From assembly GCA_964484515.1 (NCBI GenBank), contig CAZAGT010000011.1, positions 1 through 33,238 on the forward strand: a DNA stretch of 33,238 bases, read 5' to 3'. Shown in pieces: positions 23,022 to 29,763 of the stretch. The DNA comes from CAZAGT01 sp964484515. Its GTDB lineage: Bacteria > Desulfobacterota > DSM-4660 > Desulfatiglandales > HGW-15. The notes beneath the pieces were generated by a model. That model was not told the origin of the DNA. It worked only from the letters and a program-made list of their open reading frames with translations, and made no database searches. Within the stretch, counting starts at the first letter, position 1. Each line of letters starts with the position of its first letter. The position numbers and the translations under genes are program-made.

Positions 23022-25028
23022 ATGGAAACGTCCGAAATAAGCGTCAATGGCATTACGATGCCTCTCTATTCCGTAAATGCCCTGATCGTAGGCAGCGGGG
23101 CGGCCGCCCTGAACGCGGCCGTCAATTTGGTCGAAAACGGCCAGGAGGATATCGCCATCGCCACGGATGGTTGGGGGCGCGGCACCTCCGCCAATACTGG
23201 CGCGGACAAGCAGACCTACTACAAGCTTTCTCTCTCAGGGGACCTCCCCGATTCGGCCCGTGAAATGGCCGCGGATCTGTTCAGGGGCGGCTGTATGCAC
23301 GGTGACATCGCCCTTTGTGAAGCCCAGAATTCTCCACAGGCCTTTTTCCACCTGGTCAGGCTGGGGGTTCCCTTTCCACATGACCGTTACGGCGCTTTTG
23401 TCGGGTACAAGACCGATCACGATCCGCGTGAAAGGGCCACTTCCGCGGGGCCCCTGACGGCCCAGCTCATCTTTCAGGCGCTTGCCAAGGACGTAAAGAA
23501 CAAAGGGATCAGGATCTTCGATCGGCACGAGATTATCGCCCTCCTGGTACGCAAGGAAGGGGCGGATACGGCCGTCACCGGCGCCATTGCGCTGGACCTG
23601 CAAAACCTAGATGCCGAGAACCTCGGCTTTGTTCTCTTCAATGCGGTCAACGTCGTCCTCGCAACCGGGGGACCGGCCGGGATGTATCAAACCTCCGTCT
23701 ACCCCGCAAGTCAATTGGGAGCGAGCGGGCTGGCCTATGAAGTTGGCGCCATCGGCAGCAACCTCACGGAGTCCCAGTATGGCCTAGCTTCGATCAAACA
23801 CCGCTGGAACCTGTCCGGTACCTATCAGCAAGTAATCCCGCGGTACGTCTCCACCAATCAGGACGGTTCCGATGAGCAGGAGTTTCTAAATTCTTATTTC
23901 CCGGATATGGGGCGCCTGGCGACGGCCATCTTTCTCAAGGGCTATCAATGGCCCTTTGACCCTCAAAAGGTTCGCAATCACGGTTCTTCCCTCATCGATA
24001 TCCTGGTCTATCAAGAGGCCGTCAAGAAGGGCCGCCGGGTCTTCCTCGACTACCAAGAAAATCCGAGCGGTCGCGGCATCCTCGAGGATTTCTCTTTCGA
24101 TCTCCTCGACGAGGAGGCGTACACCTATCTCGAAAAATCAGGGGCCCTCCTCGATACACCGATCAAAAGACTGGCCAAGATGAACCAACCCGCCATCGAC
24201 ACCTACTTGGAGCACGATATCGATCTCACCACCGAGTATCTCGAGATCGCGGTCTGCGCCCAGCACAACAATGGCGGACTCAAGGTGAATCATTGGTGGG
24301 AATCGAATATCAAACACCTCTTTCCGGTGGGCGAGGTCAGCGGGACTCACGGTGTTTACCGCCCCGGCGGCTCGGCCTTGAACTCAGGACAGGTCGGAAG
24401 TCTGCGGGCGGCCCTCTATATCGCGCGCCGCTACGCGGGAACGCCGCTGAACGCAAAGGATTTCCAGGCCGCGGTGAGCCAGCAGGTGAAACAAAAATAC
24501 GATTTTGCGGCCGGTATGATTTCGACGGGTGCTGAGAAGAGCCTGCTGCCGGCGTCCAGGGCTGAAATACGGGAGAGAATGACGGCCTTTGGCGCTCACA
24601 TCCGGCGTACCGAGGACATTAGGAAGGCGAGGGTGGATGCCTGGCGTCTCTATTCGAAGCTGAAAGCCGAGCTGAAGATTTCAACCCCCCGGGAGCTCCC
24701 GGTCGCCCTCCGTAATCTGGATCTCTGCCTTACCCACGCCCTCTACTTGGAGGCCATCGAAGAGTACCTCGAAAAGGGCGGGCAAAGCCGTGGCTCCTAC
24801 CTGGTGCTGACCTCCGAGGGAGAAAAACCTGTAGCGGAATTGAGCGATGGCTGGCGGTTCAGCTTGAATGCAAAAGACGCCTTCGTGGAACAAAAGGTGT
24901 TGGAGATCAGACTGGATGCTGATTCCAAGGTGAAGAAGGAATGGGTCGACGTGCGCCCTCTTCCGGACGAAGACACGTGGTTCGAGAACGTCTGGAATAA
25001 GTATATGAAGGATGAGATCGTGCGGTAA
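23022..25028 (+). CDS. FAD-dependent flavoprotein of the fumarate reductase/succinate dehydrogenase subunit A superfamily
   Basis: 668 residues. The dinucleotide motif LIVGSGAAALNAA (about 21-33) opens an FAD domain. VVLATGGPAGMYQTS and LFPVGEVSGTHGVYRPGGSAL are the later FAD-contact and catalytic-loop segments of the family. The covalent-flavin histidine context of true SdhA/FrdA is not seen; the corresponding stretch reads RGTSANTGADKQTYY. The helical C-terminal domain runs from about 485. GGGAGG lies five bases before the ATG, and repeat copy C ends 20 bases upstream. No iron-sulfur or membrane-anchor subunit follows. It may be a soluble oxidoreductase for a hydroxy or dicarboxylic acid, but the substrate is unknown. 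Confidence 0.87.
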   Translation: METSEISVNGITMPLYSVNALIVGSGAAALNAAVNLVENGQEDIAIATDGWGRGTSANTGADKQTYYKLSLSGDLPDSAREMAADLFRGGCMHGDIALCEAQNSPQAFFHLVRLGVPFPHDRYGAFVGYKTDHDPRERATSAGPLTAQLIFQALAKDVKNKGIRIFDRHEIIALLVRKEGADTAVTGAIALDLQNLDAENLGFVLFNAVNVVLATGGPAGMYQTSVYPASQLGASGLAYEVGAIGSNLTESQYGLASIKHRWNLSGTYQQVIPRYVSTNQDGSDEQEFLNSYFPDMGRLATAIFLKGYQWPFDPQKVRNHGSSLIDILVYQEAVKKGRRVFLDYQENPSGRGILEDFSFDLLDEEAYTYLEKSGALLDTPIKRLAKMNQPAIDTYLEHDIDLTTEYLEIAVCAQHNNGGLKVNHWWESNIKHLFPVGEVSGTHGVYRPGGSALNSGQVGSLRAALYIARRYAGTPLNAKDFQAAVSQQVKQKYDFAAGMISTGAEKSLLPASRAEIRERMTAFGAHIRRTEDIRKARVDAWRLYSKLKAELKISTPRELPVALRNLDLCLTHALYLEAIEEYLEKGGQSRGSYLVLTSEGEKPVAELSDGWRFSLNAKDAFVEQKVLEIRLDADSKVKKEWVDVRPLPDEDTWFENVWNKYMKDEIVR

Positions 25029-25046
25029 GCCATTCTTGGAACAAAG

Positions 25047-26117
25047 TTACTCTGGGAATGGTACCCCGAACCCTTCGCTCAGCTCCTGCAATTCCTGGTA
25101 AAGGCCCGGCTCGATCGGAATCCCATCCGCCTCACGTTGGCGCCGCCGCTCGCCTTCAAGCTGCCCGGGGTAGTAGACCCGGTCAAACCCTTCTGCGGGG
25201 GGCATCGCATTCAGCTCCTGTAGCATCTGCCCCAGCCGCTGTTTGAACTCCTCCAGCGGCATCAGCCGCTTGATATCCAAGACATAGATGAAATGGCCCA
25301 GCTTTCTGGGCTGATCCATCTCGAGGTACATCTTGTTGATGTAAGGGCCCCACGGCATCCCCGTCAAGATACTGCCGAAGATGTCGATGATCATGGCCAG
25401 CCCGCTGCCCTTTGCCCCGGCAATCGGATGGAGCCCAACGATCTCGGTCGGATTCGTCTCAGGCTCTCCTTTCCTATTGAACCCCCAATCGGGCGGAATC
25501 GCTCGGCCCTCCTTCTGGGCCAGCGCAATTTTCCCGAATGGGATCGACGTGGTGGACATATCCAGAATCACCGGGATCCCATCCGTGGGGAAGCCGACGG
25601 CGATCGGATTCGTGCCGAAGAAGGCCTTTCTGCCACCATAGGGAATCAGGAAGGCATCTGTCGGTGTCATCATGATTCCGGCATGCCCTTGCTTGGCAAT
25701 CCGCTTTAAATAGAATCCCGTCATGCCGAAGTGGCTCGAGTTCTTGACCACCACCGTGCCGCTGCCGCTCTCTTCCGCCATTTCCATCGCCCTGGTGCAG
25801 GCGTGATAGGTGATCACATGCCCGAGGCCGGCATCCCCATCCATGATCCCGGAGGCGGGCGCCGTCCGTTCGAACTTCAGCGCCGGACGAGCTTTGATCG
25901 TGCCGTTCCTAAGCCGGCGGATGTAATGAGCTAAGCGGATGACACCGTGCGAGTCAATCCCCGAGAGGTTTGCCGTCAAGAGACAATCCGCCGCAATGTG
26001 TGCTTCCGAGGAGGGGACCCCCGCCTTGACAAGCACGTCCTGAACAAACCGCAACAGCTCGGGCGCCCGCACCATGCTGATCTCTTCTGCTGCTCCTTTT
26101 TCCTTTGCTTCCGCCAT
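25047..26117 (-). CDS. Ldh2-family NAD(P)-dependent 2-hydroxyacid dehydrogenase (malate/L-lactate type)
   Basis: 356 residues of the unusual non-Rossmann Ldh2/MDG family that includes malate, L-lactate, ureidoglycolate and sulfolactate dehydrogenases. Landmarks are GIDSHGVIRLAHYIRRLRNG (about 53-72), the KNSSHFGMTGFY segment with the likely catalytic His, and FFGTNPIAVGFPT for cofactor binding. GAKGSGLAMIIDIFGSILTG lies in the C-terminal half. GGAG lies seven bases before the ATG at 26117. It converges on the flavoprotein gene with only 18 bases between the stops. The actual 2-hydroxyacid cannot be predicted. Confidence 0.9.
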   Translation of the reverse strand: MAEAKEKGAAEEISMVRAPELLRFVQDVLVKAGVPSSEAHIAADCLLTANLSGIDSHGVIRLAHYIRRLRNGTIKARPALKFERTAPASGIMDGDAGLGHVITYHACTRAMEMAEESGSGTVVVKNSSHFGMTGFYLKRIAKQGHAGIMMTPTDAFLIPYGGRKAFFGTNPIAVGFPTDGIPVILDMSTTSIPFGKIALAQKEGRAIPPDWGFNRKGEPETNPTEIVGLHPIAGAKGSGLAMIIDIFGSILTGMPWGPYINKMYLEMDQPRKLGHFIYVLDIKRLMPLEEFKQRLGQMLQELNAMPPAEGFDRVYYPGQLEGERRRQREADGIPIEPGLYQELQELSEGFGVPFPE

Positions 26118-26228
26118 ACGACCACTCCAAATCGATCCTTTCCGCCGCTAGTATGTCCACACGCCTTACGCCTCACGCCGTGCGCCTTGAGCCTTAAAGC
26201 TCAACCCCTGACACCTTGTCCCCAACAC

Positions 26229-27305
26229 CTATATGACTCTGTAGACCCACCGATATCTGTCTTCCAACTCGCCATACTGAATGCCTGTAAGGGTGTCAAA
26301 GAAATGCCTCGCCCAGTAACCCGTCTCATTGTTGTTCACCACATAGTCCACGCCCGCATAACCGATCCTGCCGACCGGACTGATCACTGCCGCTGTGCCC
26401 GCCCCAAAGACCTCCGTCACGTCGCCTGACCTGATGCCATCAATCAATTCCTGAAGGGTCACTGGTCTTTCCTCGGCGTCGATCCCCAAATCGCCGGCCA
26501 TCTCCAGGACCGACTTGCGGGTAATCCCCGGCAGGATGGTTCCTGACAGGGGCGGTGTGACCAACGTGTCTTTGATAACGAAAAAGATATTCATCGCTCC
26601 CACTTCTTCAACATAGCGGCGTTCTTTGGCGTCCAGCCACAGGACCTGACTGTATCCTTTCTCGCGCGCGATCTGACTGGCGGCCATGGTGCCGGCGTAA
26701 TTACCGCCGGTCTTGGCCTCCCCGGTACCTCCCGACGCCGCCCTGGAGTAGGCCTCGTCGACCAAGAGGCTCACGGGATTAAACCCCTCCCGGTAAAACG
26801 GCCCGACCGGGGAGAGAATGATGAAAAAGAGGTAGGTCTCAGAAGGCACAACAGGGCCGATGAGGACCTCGGTCGGTATGACGGTCGGTCGGATGTAGAG
26901 CGCAGCCCCCTTCTGCGTGGGGATCCAACGCTCTTCTACCTTGAGCAGTTCGCGCTCGGCTTGAAGAAAGGCATCTTCGGGTATCTCCGGAATACACATT
27001 CTACTCAAAGACCGGTTTAGACGCCGCGCGTTTTCAATCGGCCTAAACAGCAAGATCTCACCTTCCGGCGACTTATAGGCCTTTTGTCCCTCAAAGGCGG
27101 CCTGGCTGTAATGAAACATGACCGTGGCGGGATCCAGGACCAACGGCTGGTAGGGCTTAATCATGGGATTATTCCAGCCCGCACTTGGAGTGTAATCCAT
27201 CGTGAACATGTGGTCAGTGAAGTTCTTACCGAAATCGAGCTTCAGGGTGTCCTTGTAGATCGCTTTTAGGCCTTCGCGAGGGAGCAGTGTCTTCTCGATT
27301 TTCAT
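26229..27305 (-). CDS. ilvE: Branched-chain amino acid aminotransferase (fold IV, class II type)
   Basis: PLP enzyme that reversibly transaminates leucine, isoleucine and valine; 358 residues, as usual for the BCAT2-like branch. Early residues DHMFTMDYTPSAGWNNPMI are diagnostic. The PLP lysine is Lys198 in EAKTGGNYAG. VEEVGAMNIFFV and GTILPGITRKSVLEMA bind substrate and cofactor, and EVFGAGTAAVISPVG closes the site. It lies 111 bases downstream of the Ldh2-type gene on the same strand. Whether they are co-transcribed is unclear. The ribosome site is mediocre. Confidence 0.94.
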   Translation of the reverse strand: MKIEKTLLPREGLKAIYKDTLKLDFGKNFTDHMFTMDYTPSAGWNNPMIKPYQPLVLDPATVMFHYSQAAFEGQKAYKSPEGEILLFRPIENARRLNRSLSRMCIPEIPEDAFLQAERELLKVEERWIPTQKGAALYIRPTVIPTEVLIGPVVPSETYLFFIILSPVGPFYREGFNPVSLLVDEAYSRAASGGTGEAKTGGNYAGTMAASQIAREKGYSQVLWLDAKERRYVEEVGAMNIFFVIKDTLVTPPLSGTILPGITRKSVLEMAGDLGIDAEERPVTLQELIDGIRSGDVTEVFGAGTAAVISPVGRIGYAGVDYVVNNNETGYWARHFFDTLTGIQYGELEDRYRWVYRVI

Positions 27306-27421
27306 AGGAGCATCAGTCCTTTCATTCTTTTCTCAAAGGATTTCAAAACCTGGGATCGTCCCGGGTAAACCGGAAATACCCAGCCAAACCCGTAACGTAG
27401 GGATTCAATGAGAGGGGCCGA

Positions 27422-27733
27422 CTACGCCACCCGATACAGGGGCACTTCAACGTGTGTCTTTTTGCAGCGAGGGCAGCGGCCGGGGCGAGTGTATCGCTTT
27501 CTTTCCTCGAAAAGATAGCCGCAGGCTAGGCATTTGAAGGGCAAAATGATGAGTCTTTTCCCTTGCGCCGCCACGGAGCGAGCAACATGCGCAAGATGTT
27601 GATAAACGTCCTTTTCCCTGATACCTATCGCTTGGGAAAGGTCGCGTGCGCTCAAATCGTCTTCGCTAAGGAGCTGAGCGATCTCTTTCCGAATCGTCTG
27701 CTGGTGGATCCCAATATCTCTTGTATGGTCCAA
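27422..27733 (-). CDS. HTH transcriptional regulator fused to a C-terminal zinc ribbon
   Basis: 103 residues. A winged-helix-like N-terminal region has its helix-turn-helix near 27-50 (LSARDLSQAIGIREKDVYQH). It is followed by a zinc ribbon with Cys68, Cys71, Cys87 and Cys90 (CLAC, then CPRC). This matches the group described as predicted transcriptional regulators with HTH fused to a Zn-ribbon (COG3357-like). The only reasonable start is TTG at 27733, since the frame is stopped just upstream. That start lies ten bases past the HU/IHF stop, implying translational coupling. It may control its own operon. Confidence 0.82.
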   Translation of the reverse strand: MDHTRDIGIHQQTIRKEIAQLLSEDDLSARDLSQAIGIREKDVYQHLAHVARSVAAQGKRLIILPFKCLACGYLFEERKRYTRPGRCPRCKKTHVEVPLYRVA

Positions 27734-27743
27734 TGGGATGAAG

Positions 27744-28031
27744 CTAGCCTTTGCCGTTCATCTTGTCCTTCAGTTTTCTTGAGCACTTGAATGTAATGAC
27801 TCTCCTTGATCTGAGCATTAGATCTTCCCCGGTCGAAGGATTTCTTCCCTTGCGCGACTTCTTCTGCCGCACGCAGAAGCGCCCGAACCCGCTGATCAGC
27901 ACGTCTTCACCATTCTCCAACCTCTTCTTGATCAGCTCGAGTACGGATTCGAGTACTTCGGCGGACTTCCTCTTGGGAAGATCCAACCGCGTGTGAATCG
28001 AGTTGATAAGGTGATCCTTGGTGAAAGTCAT
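27744..28031 (-). CDS. HU/IHF-family DNA-bending protein
   Basis: 95 residues. The family core is present: MTFTKDHLINSIHTRLDL helices, SGFGRFCVRQK, then the beta-arm with GRNPSTGED (Arg63-Asn64-Pro65), whose proline intercalates in the minor groove. SRRVITFKCSRKLK ends the domain. Residues resemble the IHF alpha side more than HU, but this cannot be settled by eye. It is preceded by a strong promoter and a perfect palindrome, and followed ten bases later by the HTH-Zn-ribbon regulator. IHF-type proteins shape regulatory loops and the nucleoid. Confidence 0.92.
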   Translation of the reverse strand: MTFTKDHLINSIHTRLDLPKRKSAEVLESVLELIKKRLENGEDVLISGFGRFCVRQKKSRKGRNPSTGEDLMLRSRRVITFKCSRKLKDKMNGKG

Positions 28032-28059
28032 AGGTCGGAATTCCCCCTCTGATGAATTA

Positions 28060-28073
28060 ACCTTTTAAAAGGT
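28060..28073. promoter_or_regulatory. Perfect 14-bp palindrome at the predicted transcription start (operator candidate)
   Basis: ACCTTTTAAAAGGT is an exact palindrome lying just downstream of the -10 of the HU/IHF promoter, over the expected start point. A dimeric regulator bound here would block initiation. The adjacent HTH-Zn-ribbon protein is an obvious but untested candidate. Confidence 0.5.
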
Positions 28074-28074
28074 A

Positions 28075-28103
28075 AGATTACCCTAAAACCATCATTTAGT
28101 CAA
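28075..28103 (-). promoter_or_regulatory. Sigma70-like promoter of the HU/IHF-regulator operon
   Basis: On the minus strand TTGACT (28098-28103), a 17-base spacer and TAATCT (28075-28080). Spacing is optimal and each hexamer differs from consensus at only one or two positions. It lies about 44 bases upstream of the ATG. Confidence 0.68.
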
Positions 28104-28254
28104 GAAATTGTGGGGGTTACGTTCCCAGACTCATCTGCTGGAGATAGGACCTCAAACATGACCGTACGTGATGCCTGCCCAAAGCGATCCGACGCTCACG
28201 GCCTAGACTCTCGTGAATGGGGATACGAGCAGACAACCTTACTCCGAAGGGGCC

Positions 28255-28291
28255 AAAAAAAAGCCCGCAGGCTACGAAGTAACCTGCGGGC
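28255..28291 (-). terminator. Rho-independent terminator, minus strand
   Basis: A 9-bp perfect stem GCCCGCAGG/CCTGCGGGC with an 11-base loop is followed on the minus strand by eight consecutive T. It ends the short transcription unit that begins near 28582. Confidence 0.9.
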
Positions 28292-28366
28292 AGTTGGGTT
28301 GATCGGTTGTGATTTTAGAACATAAACGTAGTTGAGGTTAGGCTGAGTGTTTCTTTTAAGTTTCGT

Positions 28367-28570
28367 CTATGGGCAGCTTCCCGAAATGCCGTTTTTTTCT
28401 CCCGCGGCATCCCGAATCACATATTGGTTGGAGATACCCGGCAAAAAATATGCACGCACATCCGAGAAGCGTTTTATGTGCCGCCTCACACTCCCTTTTC
28501 GTAAGTTGTAACCCTTGAAAACCTTATGGCCTTCGAGCGGTTGTGTTTGGGTGTTGAAGTCGGGCGGCAC
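28367..28570 (-). CDS. Basic protein of unknown function, 67 residues (or mRNA-like small RNA)
   Basis: I do not recognise this protein. A GTG at 28570 has GAGGG (complement of 28578-28582) seven bases upstream and follows an in-frame stop. The peptide is basic in the middle (YNLRKGSVRRHIKRFSDVR) and then reads YFLPGISNQYVIRD, with no signal or membrane segment. It is flanked by its own promoter (TATTTT about 19 bases upstream of the GTG) and a strong terminator about 75 bases after the stop, so the unit is discrete, roughly 330 bases. Base composition is lower in GC than in neighbours, hinting at transfer. The transcript could instead function as an RNA. Confidence 0.48.
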   Translation of the reverse strand: MPPDFNTQTQPLEGHKVFKGYNLRKGSVRRHIKRFSDVRAYFLPGISNQYVIRDAAGEKNGISGSCP

Positions 28571-28588
28571 GCATTAGCCCTCACTTGT

Positions 28589-28616
28589 AAAATAGCCAGC
28601 ATTGATCCAAAATCAA
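28589..28616 (-). promoter_or_regulatory. Sigma70-like promoter of the 67-residue gene/RNA unit
   Basis: On the minus strand TTGATT (28611-28616), a 16-base spacer and TATTTT (28589-28594). The implied start (about 28582) lies right at the ribosome site, so the leader would be very short. Confidence 0.5.
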
Positions 28617-28685
28617 CCCCCCTCTTCCCGGATCCCATCCGCAAACCACCGCCTTCGCCTGGGGCTGTCGGAATACGTTGATCTG

Positions 28686-28702
28686 TCCCGATTGGATCGG
28701 GA
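28686..28702. repeat. Perfect short hairpin, REP-like
   Basis: TCCCGAT and ATCGGGA arms (7 bp) surround a TGG loop. No T-run follows on either strand, so it is unlikely to be a terminator. The rest of 28617-28850 shows no gene. Confidence 0.5.
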
Positions 28703-28850
28703 TGACCTTAATCCTGGATTGGGACGTAAATAAGATGCTCAAGCCTTAAGGCACAAGACGCAGGGGAAAATCAGAAACAGGATTCGTATCTTTCTTCCCT
28801 CGAACCTCGATCCTTAGCGTCCTGCTCCTCACACCTCAAGCCCTATATCC

Positions 28851-29174
28851 CTACCAACCTCCAAGCAAGTGAAGATGCAGGTGAAAAATCAACTGACCAC
28901 CGCCGCGTTCCACATTGAAGTTCAGCTTGTAGCCCGAACGCTCAATACCCTGGTCTTTGGCAATGACCGCGGCCTTGAAGATGATCTCGGAGACCACCTC
29001 CCGATCGTCTTCCGTGAGGTCGTTGATGCTTCGGATGTGTTTCCTGGGAACGAGAAGTAGGTGGACGGGCGCCTTGGGGCGGATGTCTTTGAACGCCACG
29101 AGGACATCATCTTGGTAAGCGAACTCGGCCGGTTTTTCACCGCGAATAATCTCACAAAACAGGCAATCTCTCAC
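28851..29174 (-). CDS. HIT (histidine triad) nucleotide-binding protein, HinT-like
   Basis: 107 residues, expected to hydrolyse nucleoside phosphoramidates. CLFC near the N-terminus (Cys4, Cys7) and the terminal triad FHLHLHLLGG (His98, His100, His102) define the family. GTG at 29174 is the start; GGAG lies eight bases upstream. It ends right after the triad motif with GGW, as many HinT proteins do. It shares a strand with arfB and the SNF2 gene, about 90 bases downstream of arfB. Confidence 0.94.
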   Translation of the reverse strand: MRDCLFCEIIRGEKPAEFAYQDDVLVAFKDIRPKAPVHLLLVPRKHIRSINDLTEDDREVVSEIIFKAAVIAKDQGIERSGYKLNFNVERGGGQLIFHLHLHLLGGW

Positions 29175-29265
29175 CTAAGCATCTCCTTTCGACTTTTTCC
29201 CTATCCCCAGCTCAATTTATCCTTTTCCGCTATCCCTGCCTGTCGTACGGAGTTGCGGTTAACCA

Positions 29266-29700
29266 TCAGGAAGACACATCATCCGAGGAGACAACAGCCC
29301 TCCGTCTGCGTTTCGTTTCACTCCGGCGGTGCTTCCCTTCCAACCGGCGCATCTTCGAAGCAAGGGTCGGCTTGGTCTTTCGCCTCCGTTTCGGCTTTTC
29401 AGTCGCTCGTCGAATCAGCTCAACAAACCTGTCGAGCGCGTCCTGACGATTCCGCTCCTGCGTGCGGTACCGCCTCGCATCGATCACCAGGACGCCTTCT
29501 TCCGTCATCCGTTTGCCCGCTAGTCGCCTCAACAGCGCCTTGACATCGTCCGGCAGGGAGCTTGACGCGCGCGCGTCAAAACGCAGCTTGACGGCCGTGG
29601 CCACCTTATTGACGTTCTGCCCCCCCGGCCCGGATGCGCGCACGAAGTCCAGCTCTATGTCGCGGTCATCAATGGCTATGGTTGGCGTGATCCGAATCAT
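29266..29700 (-). CDS. arfB: Alternative ribosome-rescue factor ArfB (YaeJ), peptidyl-tRNA hydrolase
   Basis: 144 residues. The GGQ motif of release factors is at 26-28 in SGPGGQNVNKVATAVKL, positioned to hydrolyse peptidyl-tRNA on stalled ribosomes. The C-terminal tail (about 105-135) is very rich in Lys and Arg (KPKRRRKTKPTLASKMRRL), which in ArfB enters the empty mRNA channel. There is no codon-recognition domain, separating it from RF1/RF2. It lies between the SNF2 helicase and the HIT gene, all on the minus strand. Confidence 0.93.
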   Translation of the reverse strand: MIRITPTIAIDDRDIELDFVRASGPGGQNVNKVATAVKLRFDARASSSLPDDVKALLRRLAGKRMTEEGVLVIDARRYRTQERNRQDALDRFVELIRRATEKPKRRRKTKPTLASKMRRLEGKHRRSETKRRRRAVVSSDDVSS

Positions 29701-29763
29701 CTCTTTAGTTTATCCCATGCCGACGAATCTGCAAAAGTTGTGAACATTCAAGCCGTAGTAGGC

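Noticed and set aside
28263..28616. tmRNA or RNase P RNA in the 330-base unit
   Set aside because: The transcript length fits, but there is no tRNA-like 3' end with CCA, no tmRNA resume segment and no RNase P core sequences. A 67-codon ORF with a ribosome site explains it better.
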